A stretch of 64,000 nt of DNA from Variovorax paradoxus_P (GTDB taxonomy: Bacteria > Pseudomonadota > Gammaproteobacteria > Burkholderiales > Burkholderiaceae_C). A model generated the notes under the pieces. It was not told the DNA's origin, ran no database searches, and was given only the letters and a program-made list of their open reading frames with translations. A program made the position numbers and the translations under genes. Shown here piece after piece: positions 1 through 9,166 of this stretch. The stretch's first letter is position 1, and the number at the start of each line of letters is the position of its first letter. The stretch lies in NCBI RefSeq assembly GCF_050627025.1, contig NZ_CP192472.1; one strand, written 5' to 3'.

Positions 1-903
1 GCGCACCTGCTCCACGGCACCGCGGCCCGCGTCGCCCACGGGCGTGAGGCGGTGCGCAATTGTCTGCGGCAAGATCGATTGCACGTCATCGGGTGCAACG
101 TAGCTGCGGTTGGCGAGCAGCGCCTGCGCCTTGGCCGCGCGCAGCACGGCAATGCCGGCGCGCGGCGAAAGGCCCTGCAAAAACCACCGGCCGGAGCGCG
201 TGGCGGCAATCAGGTCTTGCACGTAGTTCAAAAGCGGCTCGGCCGCATGCACCTGCTGCACGCGTTGCTGCAGGGCCGTCAGCTCGCCGGCGGTGAGCAG
301 CGCGGGCAGGGTGGCCAGCATTTCGCGGCGGTCGGCCCCCGCGAGCAGTTCGCGCTCGGCTGCGCGGTCGGGGTAGCCCAGCGAAATGCGCATGAGGAAC
401 CGGTCGAGCTGCGATTCGGGCAATGCGAAGGTGCCGAGCTGGTCCTGCGGGTTCTGCGTGGCAATCACGAAGAACGGCGTGGGCAGCGGCCGGGTCTCGC
501 CTTCGATGGTGACCTGCTTCTCTTCCATTGCCTCGAGTAGCGCGCTCTGGGTCTTGGGGCTGGCACGGTTGATTTCGTCCGCCAGCAGCACCTGCGCGAA
601 TATCGGGCCGGGATGGAAAACAAAGGCCTGCTGGCCCCGGTCGTAAATGGCCACACCCGAAAGGTCGCCCGGCATCAGGTCGGCCGTGAACTGCACGCGC
701 GAGAACTGCAGGCCGAAGGTGTGCGAGAGCGCGTGGGCGAGGGTGGTCTTGCCGACCCCCGGCACATCCTCGATCAAGAGGTGCCCGCCCGCCAGCAGGC
801 AGGCGACGCAGTCGCGCACTTGCGCCTCTTTGCCGACGATCACCGTGTTAAGCTGATTCAGCAAAGTGGCAAGCTTCGCAGCAACGTCCATATTTGTATC
901 CAT
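1..903 (-). CDS. MoxR-family AAA+ ATPase (C-terminus cut by window edge)
   Basis: Translating the minus strand from ATG 903 gives 301 uninterrupted codons to the window edge. The Walker A region reads DVPGVGKTTLAHAL, and the Walker B/sensor region contains ADEINRASPKTQSALLEAMEE, the hallmark of MoxR-type AAA+ ATPases. MoxR proteins act as chaperone-like ATPases, usually with a DUF58/von Willebrand partner, which would lie off the left edge. A second in-frame ATG at 891 is an alternative start. The gene is divergent from the deacetylase-like gene with about 75 bases between them. Family is certain; specific role is unknown. Confidence 0.9.
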   Translation of the reverse strand, partial: MDTNMDVAAKLATLLNQLNTVIVGKEAQVRDCVACLLAGGHLLIEDVPGVGKTTLAHALSHTFGLQFSRVQFTADLMPGDLSGVAIYDRGQQAFVFHPGPIFAQVLLADEINRASPKTQSALLEAMEEKQVTIEGETRPLPTPFFVIATQNPQDQLGTFALPESQLDRFLMRISLGYPDRAAERELLAGADRREMLATLPALLTAGELTALQQRVQQVHAAEPLLNYVQDLIAATRSGRWFLQGLSPRAGIAVLRAAKAQALLANRSYVAPDDVQSILPQTIAHRLTPVGDAGRGAVEQVR

Positions 904-977
904 ATGCAAACGATACCGTAAGACCGCGCGGCCCCATGCTGTGTGAGGTCTAGATACGACAGAGACACGGCAAAGAG

Positions 978-1931
978 ATGGGCAAGACCGGCTACTTCAC
1001 ACATCGCGATTGCTGGAAGCACGACATGGGCCGGGGCCACCCCGAATGCCCCGAGCGGCTGGATGCCATCGAAGACAGGCTGCTGCTGACCGGCGTGGGC
1101 GACGCCCTCGAACACCGGGAAGTGCCATTGGCAACCCTTGCGCAGATCACCCGGGCGCACAGCGAGGCGCACCTCGAATACCTCGAAGAGCTCCACCAGC
1201 GACTGGTGGCCGACGAGCCGGCGGGCGGGCCCGCCCATGCGATGCTCGATCCCGACACCATCCTGAACCGCTACACGCTGCTGGCCGCACGCCGGGCAGC
1301 CGGTGCGGCCATTGCCGCCACCGACGCGGTGATCGGCGGCGAGGTCGACAACGCCTTCTGCTCGGTCAGGCCGCCAGGGCATCACGCCTGCCGTGAACAA
1401 GCCATGGGCTTTTGCTTTCTCAACAACGTGGCCATTGCAGCGCGGCATGCGCTCGAGGTGCATGGCCTCGAGCGCGTGGCGGTCGTCGATTTCGACGTGC
1501 ACCACGGCAACGGCACCGAGAACATCCTTTCGAACGATCCGCGGGTGCTGATGGTGGGCTTTTTCCAGCATCCGTTCTATCCCTACAGCGGCACCGACCA
1601 TCCGGCGTCGAACATGCTGAACCTGCCCATCCCGGCCTATACCAAGGGCATGGATGTGCGTGAGCTGATCGAGGCCGCCTGGATTCCCCGGCTCGAAGAG
1701 TTCGGGCCCGAAATGATCTTTGTCAGCGCGGGCTTCGACGCCCATCGCGAGGACGACCTGGGCCAGCTCGGGCTCACCGAGAACGACTTTGCCTGGATCA
1801 CGAGCCGCATCCAGGACGTGGCCAAGCGCCATTCGCGCGGGCGCATCGTCTCGATGCTCGAAGGCGGCTACAACCTCGATGCGCTGGCGCGCAGCGTCGA
1901 GGCGCACATCCGCGTACTGGCCGATCTGTAA
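978..1931 (+). CDS. Histone deacetylase family (acetylpolyamine amidohydrolase/AcuC-like) hydrolase
   Basis: A 317-residue arginase/deacetylase-fold enzyme that should be a Zn-dependent amidohydrolase for acetylated amines or acetyl-lysine. The PPGHHAC motif near residues 132-137 supplies the paired catalytic histidines. VDFDVHHGNGTE (about 169-180) supplies Asp and His metal ligands, SAGFDAH near 250 the third ligand, and EGGYN near 295 the C-terminal signature. The length is normal for the family. Weak purine-rich sequence (GGCAAAGAG) precedes the ATG. The next gene, an MscS channel, starts 24 bases after the stop, so they may be co-transcribed. The physiological substrate cannot be told from sequence. 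Confidence 0.9.
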   Translation: MGKTGYFTHRDCWKHDMGRGHPECPERLDAIEDRLLLTGVGDALEHREVPLATLAQITRAHSEAHLEYLEELHQRLVADEPAGGPAHAMLDPDTILNRYTLLAARRAAGAAIAATDAVIGGEVDNAFCSVRPPGHHACREQAMGFCFLNNVAIAARHALEVHGLERVAVVDFDVHHGNGTENILSNDPRVLMVGFFQHPFYPYSGTDHPASNMLNLPIPAYTKGMDVRELIEAAWIPRLEEFGPEMIFVSAGFDAHREDDLGQLGLTENDFAWITSRIQDVAKRHSRGRIVSMLEGGYNLDALARSVEAHIRVLADL

Positions 1932-1955
1932 CGCCGCGGGCGCGTATACGGCGCC

Positions 1956-3251
1956 ATGTTTCTGCAAGAGATGAACTTCAACGATTTCACACAACGCCTG
2001 CTTCAGGTCGACGCGCGCGGCCTGGGCATCGAACTGGCGGCGCTCGTGGCTTGCGCCGTATTGGCCTGGATGGCAAGCCGCTGGTTCGGGCGCGACCAGC
2101 CCAAGGATTCGATCTGGTTCGGCGAGCGCACCTTCGACGGTGTGCTGTTTCCTTTGCTGGCGCTGGTTTTCACCGAACTCGCCCGCCGCCTCGTGACCGG
2201 CTTCCAGCCGGTGCTGGTGCTGCGCATCGCGGTATCGGTGTTCCTGTCGCTCCTGGTCATCCGCCTGTTCGCGCGGGTGATGAGGGCGGTTTTTCCCGCC
2301 TCCAACCTCGTGCGGCTGCTGGAGCGCACGATCTCCTGGCTGGCCTGGATTGCCGCCATTCTCTGGATCGTCGGGCTGCTGCCGCCGGTACTGGCCGAGC
2401 TCGACAACATCACCCTGTCGTTCGGCAAGACCCGCGTCAGCCTGCAGACCATCGTGCAGGGCGCGCTCTCGGCGGGGCTGGTGCTGGTCATTGCGCTGTG
2501 GATTGCAGCCACCATCGAGAAGCGCATCCTGCTGGAGGCTGTAACCGATCTTTCGATGCGCAAGGTGGCGTCGAACGCGATCCGCGCCATTCTGCTGCTG
2601 GTGGGCCTGCTGTTTGCGCTGTCGGCGGTGGGGGTCGACCTTACTGCGCTCTCGGTGCTTGGGGGGGCGCTGGGCGTGGGCCTGGGCTTCGGCCTGCAGA
2701 AGCTGGCGGCCAACTACGTGAGCGGCTTCGTCATTCTGCTGGAGCGCTCCATCCGCATCGGCGACAACGTCAAGGTCGATACCTTCGAGGGCCGCATCAC
2801 CGACATCAAGACCCGCTACACGCTCATCCGTGCCGGCAACGGGCGCGAGGCCATCGTGCCGAACGAGTCGCTCATTACGAGCCGTGTCGAAAACCTGTCG
2901 ATGGCGGACCGCAAGTTCAACATCACGACCAGCATCGTGGTGGGCTACGACAGCAACGTGGCGCAGGTCCAGTCCATTCTTTGCGGGGCCGCAAAGGCGC
3001 AGCCGCGCGTCATGACCGACCCCGAGCCGGTGACCTTTCTCTCCAGCTTTGCGCCAGACGGGCTCGAGTTTGTCCTCAACTTCTGGGTGGCGGACCCGGA
3101 CAAGGGCAAGGACAACGTCCGCTCGGCCATCAACATCGCCATCCTGGAGGGCCTGCGCGGCGCGGGCATCGACATTCCCTACCCCCAGCGTGTGGTGCGG
3201 GTCGAGTCGCTGCCGCCGGGCGTTTCGGGTACCCCGGACGCTGCCGTATAA
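1956..3251 (+). CDS. Mechanosensitive ion channel, MscS family
   Basis: A 431-residue inner-membrane protein with several hydrophobic helices in the first 230 residues. The Gly/Ala-rich pore helix GGALGVGLGFGLQKLAANY starts near residue 237 and is followed by GFVILLERSIRIGD, the MscS beta-domain entry. The C-terminal cytoplasmic domain is complete. MscS channels release solutes during hypo-osmotic shock; the extra N-terminal helices make this a medium-length paralogue of the 286-residue E. coli MscS. Starts at ATG 1956 or ATG 1971 are both possible; CAAGAG lies just before the second. The transcript probably runs on from the deacetylase gene. Confidence 0.9.
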   Translation: MFLQEMNFNDFTQRLLQVDARGLGIELAALVACAVLAWMASRWFGRDQPKDSIWFGERTFDGVLFPLLALVFTELARRLVTGFQPVLVLRIAVSVFLSLLVIRLFARVMRAVFPASNLVRLLERTISWLAWIAAILWIVGLLPPVLAELDNITLSFGKTRVSLQTIVQGALSAGLVLVIALWIAATIEKRILLEAVTDLSMRKVASNAIRAILLLVGLLFALSAVGVDLTALSVLGGALGVGLGFGLQKLAANYVSGFVILLERSIRIGDNVKVDTFEGRITDIKTRYTLIRAGNGREAIVPNESLITSRVENLSMADRKFNITTSIVVGYDSNVAQVQSILCGAAKAQPRVMTDPEPVTFLSSFAPDGLEFVLNFWVADPDKGKDNVRSAINIAILEGLRGAGIDIPYPQRVVRVESLPPGVSGTPDAAV

Positions 3252-3256
3252 TCACG

Positions 3257-3278
3257 AAAAAGCACGACCGTTCTTTTT
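3257..3278. promoter_or_regulatory. Palindromic operator candidate upstream of etfB
   Basis: A 22-base near-perfect inverted repeat, with arms AAAAAG.ACG and CGT.CTTTTT around AC and one mismatched pair, lies just after the MscS stop and about 110 bases before etfB. Size and symmetry suit a TetR-family dimer. Fatty-acid and branched-chain catabolic genes of betaproteobacteria are often under TetR-type repressors, so control of etfBA by such a protein is a reasonable inference. No regulator gene is adjacent. Confidence 0.45.
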
Positions 3279-3387
3279 TGTAACCCGCAGTGCCAATCGC
3301 CATGAAAGCAGAGGCGGCAAAGGTCGGACTCTAGAATGACCGGTTGCCCTCGAAGCCCCCTTTTTGCAATCCAATGGAGTCAAGTCA

Positions 3388-4137
3388 ATGAAGGTTCTAG
3401 TGCCTGTCAAACGGGTCGTCGATTACAACGTCAAGGTGCGCGTGAAGAGCGACGGCACCGGGGTGGACATTGCCAACGTCAAGATGAGCATGAACCCCTT
3501 CGACGAGATCGCCGTTGAAGAAGCCGTTCGCCTGAAAGAGAAGGGCGTTGTGACCGAAGTCATCGCCGTGTCCTGCGGCGATGCCAAGTGCCAGGAAACC
3601 CTGCGCACCGCCATGGCCATCGGCGCCGACCGCGGCATCCTGGTCGAGACCACCGAAGAGCTCCAGCCCCTGGCCGTTGCCAAGCTGCTCAAGGCGCTGG
3701 TCGAGAAGGAACAGCCCCAGCTCATCATCCTGGGCAAGCAGGCCATCGACGACGACGCCAACCAGACCGGCCAGATGCTCGCCGCCCTGACCGACCTGCC
3801 GCAAGCCACCTTCGCCTCGAAGGTCGAAGTGGCGGACGGCAAGGCCACCGTCACGCGCGAAGTCGACGGCGGCCTGGAAACCATCCAGCTCAGCCTGCCG
3901 GCCGTGATCACGACCGACCTGCGCCTGAACGAGCCGCGCTACGTCACCTTGCCCAACATCATGAAGGCCAAGAAGAAGCAGCTCGACACCTTCAAGCCCG
4001 AAGACCTGGGCGTGGACGTCAAGCCGCGCCTGAAGACCCTCAAGGTCAGCGAGCCGCCCAAGCGCGGCGCCGGCATCAAGGTGCCCGATGTTGCAACGCT
4101 GGTGGACAAACTGAAGAACGAAGCGAAGGTGATCTGA
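3388..4137 (+). CDS. etfB: Electron transfer flavoprotein beta subunit
   Basis: A 249-residue protein starting MKVLVPVKRVVDYNVKVRV, the canonical EtfB start. It pairs with EtfA to carry electrons from acyl-CoA dehydrogenases to ETF:ubiquinone oxidoreductase. The AMP-binding segment CGDAKCQETLRTAMAIGADRG is visible near residues 66-86. The start at 3388 is chosen over an in-frame ATG 24 bases upstream because GGAGT sits at a proper distance before it and family alignment begins there. etfA follows after 2 bases, so the two are translationally coupled. Confidence 0.97.
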   Translation: MKVLVPVKRVVDYNVKVRVKSDGTGVDIANVKMSMNPFDEIAVEEAVRLKEKGVVTEVIAVSCGDAKCQETLRTAMAIGADRGILVETTEELQPLAVAKLLKALVEKEQPQLIILGKQAIDDDANQTGQMLAALTDLPQATFASKVEVADGKATVTREVDGGLETIQLSLPAVITTDLRLNEPRYVTLPNIMKAKKKQLDTFKPEDLGVDVKPRLKTLKVSEPPKRGAGIKVPDVATLVDKLKNEAKVI

Positions 4138-4139
4138 AC

Positions 4140-5072
4140 ATGACCGCACTTGTTATTGCCGAACACGACCACGCGACCGTCAAGCCCGCGACCCTCAACA
4201 CCGTGACCGCGGCGCTTGCCTGCGGCGGCGACGTGCACGTGCTCGTTGCCGGTGCCAATGCCGCTGAAGCCGGCAAGGCCGCCGCGCAGATCGCCGGCGT
4301 GGCCAAGGTCATCGTGGCCGACAGCCCCTCGCTCGCCGAGAACCTGGCAGAGAACGTGGCTGCCCAGGTGCTGGCCATTGCCGGCAACTACAGCCACATC
4401 CTGTTCCCCTCGACTGCCAACGGCAAGAACGTCGCTCCGCGCGTGGCCGCCAAGCTCGACGTGGCGCAAATTTCCGACATCACCAAGGTCGACAGCCCCG
4501 ACACCTTCGAGCGCCCGATCTACGCCGGCAACGCCATTGCCACCGTGCAGAGCAGCGACGCCACCAAGGTGATCACGGTTCGCACCACCGGCTTCGACGC
4601 CGCAGCCGCCACCGGCGGCAGCGCAGCCGTTGAAACCGCCGAAGGCGTGGCCGACAGCGGCAAGTCGAGCTTCGTGGGCCGCGAAGTCACCAAGAGCGAC
4701 CGCCCCGAACTCACCGCCGCCAAGATCATCGTCTCGGGCGGCCGTGCCCTCGGCAGCGCCGAAAAGTTCACCGAAGTGATGACGCCGCTGGCGGACAAGC
4801 TCAACGCCGGCCTGGGCGCCAGCCGCGCCGCAGTGGACGCAGGCTACGCACCCAACGACTGGCAAGTGGGCCAGACCGGCAAGATCGTTGCGCCGCAGTT
4901 GTACATCGCAGCCGGCATCTCGGGCGCCATCCAGCATTTGGCCGGCATGAAGGACTCCAAGGTGATCGTCGCGATCAACAAGGACGAAGAAGCACCGATC
5001 TTCTCGGTGGCCGACTACGGCCTTGTGGCCGACCTGTTCACGGCTGTGCCGGAACTGGTGAAAGCGCTCTGA
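4140..5072 (+). CDS. etfA: Electron transfer flavoprotein alpha subunit
   Basis: A 310-residue EtfA that binds FAD and completes the ETF heterodimer. The C-terminal FAD domain is clear: VSGGRALGS, then SRAAVDAGY, QVGQTGKIVAPQLYIAAGIS and INKDEEAPIFSVADYGLV. The length is normal. It begins 2 bases after etfB and is closed by a strong terminator, so etfBA forms its own unit although an acyl-CoA dehydrogenase, its likely electron donor, lies directly downstream. Confidence 0.97.
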   Translation: MTALVIAEHDHATVKPATLNTVTAALACGGDVHVLVAGANAAEAGKAAAQIAGVAKVIVADSPSLAENLAENVAAQVLAIAGNYSHILFPSTANGKNVAPRVAAKLDVAQISDITKVDSPDTFERPIYAGNAIATVQSSDATKVITVRTTGFDAAAATGGSAAVETAEGVADSGKSSFVGREVTKSDRPELTAAKIIVSGGRALGSAEKFTEVMTPLADKLNAGLGASRAAVDAGYAPNDWQVGQTGKIVAPQLYIAAGISGAIQHLAGMKDSKVIVAINKDEEAPIFSVADYGLVADLFTAVPELVKAL

Positions 5073-5095
5073 TCGCAACGCCGCACTGAGCCGGA

Positions 5096-5119
5096 GGGCA
5101 TCGTTCGCGATGCCCTTTT
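5096..5119 (+). terminator. Rho-independent terminator after etfA
   Basis: A perfect 8-bp stem, GGGCATCG and CGATGCCC, closes a stable TTCG tetraloop and runs straight into TTTT. It starts 23 bases after the etfA stop and ends 27 bases before the dehydrogenase ATG, so that gene needs its own promoter or readthrough. Confidence 0.85.
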
Positions 5120-5146
5120 CGTATCCGCTGTATCTGGAGACAAGAG

Positions 5147-6937
5147 ATGAGCTACACCGCCCCCCTCAAGGACATGCTGTTCGACATCGAGCACCTGGCC
5201 AACATCGGCGAGATTGCCAAGCTGCCCGGCTTTGAAGACGCGGGCCTCGAAACCGCGCAAGCCGTGCTCGAGGAATGCGCGCGCTTCAACCAGGACGTGG
5301 TCGCGCCCCTGAACGTGGAGGGCGACCGCAATCCTTCGTCGTTCAAGGGCGGAGAGGTGACCACGACGCCGGGCTTCAAGGAAGCCTTTGCGCAGTACGT
5401 GTCGGGCGGTTGGCAGGGCCTGCAGCATCCAGCGGACTTCGGCGGCCAGGGCCTGCCCAAGACCATCGGCGCGGCTTGCGGCGAGATGCTCAACTCGGCC
5501 AATATGAGCTTTGCGCTGTGCCCCTTGCTGAGCGACGGCGCCATCGAGGCGCTGCTCACGGCCGGCTCCGACGAACTCAAGGCGGTGTACCTCGAAAAGC
5601 TGGTGAGCGGCCAGTGGACCGGCACCATGAACCTCACCGAGCCGCAGGCCGGCAGCGATCTTGCCCTGGTGCGCAGCCGCGCCGAGCCGCAGCCTGACGG
5701 CACCTACAAGATCTTCGGCACCAAGATCTTCATTACCTACGGTGAGCACGACATGGCCGAGAACATCGTGCACCTCGTGCTTGCGCGCGTTACCGGCGCG
5801 CCCGAGGGCGTGAAGGGCATCAGCCTGTTCGTGGTGCCCAAGTTCATCGTCGGCAAGGACGGATCGCTCGGTGAGCGCAACGATGTGCACTGCGTGAGCA
5901 TCGAGCACAAGATGGGCATCAAGGCCTCGCCCACCGCCGTGCTGCAGTACGGCGATAACGGTGGCGCTGTGGGCTACCTCGTCGGCCAGGAGAACCGCGG
6001 CCTGGAGTACATGTTCATCATGATGAACTCGGCCCGCTACGCCGTGGGCATGCAGGGCATTGCCATTGCCGAGCGCGCCTACCAGCACGCCGTGGCCTAT
6101 GCAAAGGACCGCGTGCAGAGCCGCCCGGTCGATGGTTCGATGAACGCCAGCGCGCCCATCATTCACCACCCCGACGTCAAGCGCATGCTGATGACGATGC
6201 GCGCCTACACCGAAGGCTGCCGTGCCATGGCCAGCGTGGCCGCCGCCGCCTACGATGCCGCGCACCACCACCCCGATGCGGAAGCCCGCAAGCAGAACCA
6301 GGCGTTCTACGAATTCATGGTGCCGCTGGTGAAGGGCTACAGCACGGAGATGAGCCTCGAAGTGACCTCGCTCGGCGTGCAGGTGCATGGCGGCATGGGC
6401 TTCATCGAAGAGACAGGTGCGGCGCAGTACTACCGCGACGCCAAGATCCTGACCATCTATGAAGGCACCACCGCCATCCAGGCCAACGACCTTGTGGGCC
6501 GCAAGACCGCGCGCGACGGCGGCCAGACGGCCAAGGCCATTGCGGCGCAAATCGAGAAGACCGAAGCCGAGCTGGGCAAAAGCGAAAGCGCGGCTGCCGC
6601 TGCCGTGCACAAGCGCCTGAAGGCCGCACGCGAGGCATTCATCGAGGTGGTCGACTTCGTCGCGGGCCAGACCAAGGCATCGCCCAATGCGGTGTTCGCG
6701 GGCAGCGTGCCCTACCTGATGCTGGCAGGCAACCTGGTGGCCGGCTGGCAGCTGGCACGCTCGCTCATCATTGCCCAGGAGCTTGCCTCCCGCAGCGTCG
6801 ACGTCGACTTCATGCAAGCCAAGATCGTCACTGCGCGCTTCTACGCAGAGCACATTCTCAACAAGGTGCCGGGCATCCGCGACAGCATCGTCAACGGCGC
6901 AGAAAGCGTCACGGCACTGGCGATCGACGCTTTCTGA
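5147..6937 (+). CDS. Acyl-CoA dehydrogenase, long form with C-terminal extension (DmdC/FadE-like)
   Basis: A 596-residue FAD-dependent acyl-CoA dehydrogenase. Typical motifs are MNLTEPQAGSD (FAD/substrate site) and a C-terminal GGMGFIEETGAAQYYRDAKILTIYEG, where the glutamate of IYEGTTAIQANDLVGRK is characteristic. About 150 extra residues after the core match the long subfamily that includes 3-methylmercaptopropionyl-CoA dehydrogenase DmdC and many unassigned paralogues. It would pass electrons to the EtfBA encoded immediately upstream. GGAGACAAGAG precedes the ATG. The substrate cannot be assigned from sequence alone. Confidence 0.92.
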   Translation: MSYTAPLKDMLFDIEHLANIGEIAKLPGFEDAGLETAQAVLEECARFNQDVVAPLNVEGDRNPSSFKGGEVTTTPGFKEAFAQYVSGGWQGLQHPADFGGQGLPKTIGAACGEMLNSANMSFALCPLLSDGAIEALLTAGSDELKAVYLEKLVSGQWTGTMNLTEPQAGSDLALVRSRAEPQPDGTYKIFGTKIFITYGEHDMAENIVHLVLARVTGAPEGVKGISLFVVPKFIVGKDGSLGERNDVHCVSIEHKMGIKASPTAVLQYGDNGGAVGYLVGQENRGLEYMFIMMNSARYAVGMQGIAIAERAYQHAVAYAKDRVQSRPVDGSMNASAPIIHHPDVKRMLMTMRAYTEGCRAMASVAAAAYDAAHHHPDAEARKQNQAFYEFMVPLVKGYSTEMSLEVTSLGVQVHGGMGFIEETGAAQYYRDAKILTIYEGTTAIQANDLVGRKTARDGGQTAKAIAAQIEKTEAELGKSESAAAAAVHKRLKAAREAFIEVVDFVAGQTKASPNAVFAGSVPYLMLAGNLVAGWQLARSLIIAQELASRSVDVDFMQAKIVTARFYAEHILNKVPGIRDSIVNGAESVTALAIDAF

Positions 6938-7019
6938 AGCTCCGGGCCCCGTGTCGCCCACCTGACGGGCGATGCGGCCTTCCTCTTATATAAAACCGAA
7001 ACCTTATCCCGGAGACGAC

Positions 7020-7982
7020 ATGTCCAAGCTGCCCCCCGTGCTCGCCAACCTGCCGCTGCCCATCATCGGCTCGCCGCTGTTCATCATCAGCAATCCCAAG
7101 CTCGTGATCGCGCAATGCAAGGCTGGCGTGGTCGGCGCGATGCCGGCTCTGAATGCCCGCCCCGCCGCCCAGCTCGAGGACTGGCTGGCCGAGATCACCG
7201 AAGAACTCGCGGCCTATAACAAGGCCAACCCCGACAAGCCCGCGGCACCCTTTGCCATCAACCAGATCGTTCACAAGAGCAACGACCGGCTCGAGCACGA
7301 CATGGAAATGGTCGTGAAGTACAAGGTGCCGATCGTCATTACTTCGCTGGGCGCGCGCACCGATGTGAACGACGCGGTGCACAGCTACGGCGGCGTCACG
7401 CTGCACGACATCATCAACAACAAGTTCGCGCAGAAGGCCATCGAGAAGGGTGCCGACGGCATCATTGCCGTGGCGGCCGGTGCCGGCGGCCACGCGGGCG
7501 TGAAGAGCCCGTTCGCGCTGGTGCAGGAAATCCGCCAGTGGTTCGACGGCCCCATTGCGCTGTCGGGCTCCATTGCCACCGGCGGCGCGGTGCTCGCGGC
7601 GCAGGCCATGGGCGCCGATTTTGCTTACATCGGCACTGCATTCATCGCCACCGAAGAAGCGCGCGCCAGCGATGAATACAAGCAGGCCATTGTCGACGGC
7701 ACCTCTGACGACATCGTGTATTCGAACCTCTTTACCGGCGTGCACGGCAACTACCTCGCGCCCAGCATCGTCAAGGCCGGCATGGACCCGGCCAACTTGC
7801 CAGAGGGCGACGTGAAGACCATGAACTTTGCTGCCGGCGAAGGCAGCAAGGCCAAGGCCTGGAAAGACATCTGGGGCTCGGGTCAGGGCATCGGCGCCGT
7901 CACCGAAGTGGCCAGCGCCGCGGCCTTCATCGAAAAGCTCAAGCGCGAATACCAAGAGGCAAGGCAGCGACTCGCACTTTGA
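7020..7982 (+). CDS. Nitronate monooxygenase (2-nitropropane dioxygenase-like flavoprotein)
   Basis: A 320-residue FMN-dependent TIM-barrel enzyme that oxidises alkyl nitronates such as propionate-3-nitronate. The FMN phosphate/catalytic His motif AAGAGGHAG is near residues 158-166. SGSIATGGAVLAAQAMGADFAYIGTAFIA forms the second phosphate-binding segment. The start at 7020 has CCGGAGACGAC just before it; an in-frame ATG 48 bases upstream is less likely. The gene follows the acyl-CoA dehydrogenase by 82 bases, and its stop overlaps the next gene's TTG start. Related enoyl-reductase-like flavoproteins share the fold, so the exact reaction is inferred. Confidence 0.88.
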   Translation: MSKLPPVLANLPLPIIGSPLFIISNPKLVIAQCKAGVVGAMPALNARPAAQLEDWLAEITEELAAYNKANPDKPAAPFAINQIVHKSNDRLEHDMEMVVKYKVPIVITSLGARTDVNDAVHSYGGVTLHDIINNKFAQKAIEKGADGIIAVAAGAGGHAGVKSPFALVQEIRQWFDGPIALSGSIATGGAVLAAQAMGADFAYIGTAFIATEEARASDEYKQAIVDGTSDDIVYSNLFTGVHGNYLAPSIVKAGMDPANLPEGDVKTMNFAAGEGSKAKAWKDIWGSGQGIGAVTEVASAAAFIEKLKREYQEARQRLAL

Positions 7983-9148
7983 ACGGCGCGGACAAACCGG
8001 CACTCGCCCCTGCGCTTGCGCAGCGCGGGCGAATGCCATTGCTCGATATTGCCAAGGGCATGGCTTGCGCGGTGATCGTGGGGCATCACCTCTCGCGCTA
8101 TGGCGCGATGCCGGTGGGGGCCTTTGCACTGGCGCCTGGTTTCGTGGGGTGGCTGGCCGACGACGGCCGGCTTGCCGTGCAGGTGTTCCTGGTGATTGCG
8201 GGCTTTCTGGCGGCTTCCAGCCTGGCGCCAGATGGCGTGCTGCGGGTCGACAGGCCGGTTGCGCGCATCTTGCAGCGCTATGGCCGGCTGGTCATGCCTT
8301 ACCTGGCTGCGCTCACCGTGTGCGTGCTGGTGGCTGCAATCGTGCGTCCGTGGATGAGCGGTGACGACGTGCCGGCTTCGCCGAGCATTGGCCAATTGCT
8401 GGCGCACGGACTGCTGATGCAGGACCTGCTGGGCTACGACTCGCTCTCTACCGGCGTCTGGTATGTGGCCATCGATTTTCAACTCTTCGTGCTCGCGCTC
8501 ACGCTTGTGGGAATGCCGGCCCTGCTGCGGCGGGGCGGGGCGGCCCCGGTGGCTGCAGCCTCGCGCGAACGCTGGATTCCCGTGGCACTTGTGCTCGGGC
8601 TGGCGGCAGCCTCGCTGGTGATCTTCAACCGCAATACAGAGCTCGATGACACGGCTTTCTATTTTTTCGGCGCCTACGGGCTCGGCATGCTGGCTTTCTG
8701 GATCGGACGCGCCACGCGCGCCACCACCTGGCAAAGCGCCATTGCATTGCTGGCGCTGACCGGCGCGGGCGCGCTTGCGATCGACTGGCGCAGCCGCATT
8801 GCCATTGCGCTGGTGAGCGCGCTGCTGATTGCCGTTGCGCAGCGCCAGGGCTGGCTCTCGCTGGCAGGGCGTGCCAATGCGGCCATGCCGCTGCAGCGCC
8901 TCGGCCGCATCTCGTATTCGCTGTTTCTCATCCACTTTCCGGTGCTCCTGGCCACCAACGCAGCGGTTGCGCAGCTTGGGCCGCATGCCGCGTGGATCGA
9001 TGCGCTCGGCATGGCGGTCACCTTCGGTCTTTCGATAGCAGCCGCGTTTGTGCTGTACCGCTGGGTCGAAGTGCGGCCAGCCTCATGGCGTGCGGTAGGC
9101 GGGTTGTTTGCCGCGCTGCTGGTCAGTGGAATGCTCGTTTCGCACTGA
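7979..9148 (+). CDS. Membrane acyltransferase, acyltransferase-3 (OafA/NodX-like) family
   Basis: A polytopic inner-membrane O-acyltransferase of up to 389 residues with about ten hydrophobic helices. LDIAKGMACAVIVGHHLSRYG near the N-terminus contains the conserved family histidine, and SYSLFLIHFPVLL near residue 315 is the second signature. Such enzymes transfer acetyl or related groups to surface glycans or lipids. A TTG at 7979 overlaps the preceding stop by four bases; the ATG at 8033 (MPLLDIAKG) is the alternative start and better matches the family N-terminus. It ends 18 bases before the convergent cupin gene. Confidence 0.85.
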   Translation: MNGADKPALAPALAQRGRMPLLDIAKGMACAVIVGHHLSRYGAMPVGAFALAPGFVGWLADDGRLAVQVFLVIAGFLAASSLAPDGVLRVDRPVARILQRYGRLVMPYLAALTVCVLVAAIVRPWMSGDDVPASPSIGQLLAHGLLMQDLLGYDSLSTGVWYVAIDFQLFVLALTLVGMPALLRRGGAAPVAAASRERWIPVALVLGLAAASLVIFNRNTELDDTAFYFFGAYGLGMLAFWIGRATRATTWQSAIALLALTGAGALAIDWRSRIAIALVSALLIAVAQRQGWLSLAGRANAAMPLQRLGRISYSLFLIHFPVLLATNAAVAQLGPHAAWIDALGMAVTFGLSIAAAFVLYRWVEVRPASWRAVGGLFAALLVSGMLVSH

Positions 9149-9166
9149 GCGGCGGCTGCACGATTT

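Noticed and set aside
5015..6961. 648-codon minus-strand frame opposite the acyl-CoA dehydrogenase
   Set aside because: Antisense shadow of a clear enzyme gene; composition follows the complementary codons.
6938..7019. Hairpin TCGCCC/GGGCGA after the acyl-CoA dehydrogenase as a terminator
   Set aside because: Short stem without a T-tract; readthrough into the nitronate monooxygenase gene is just as likely.
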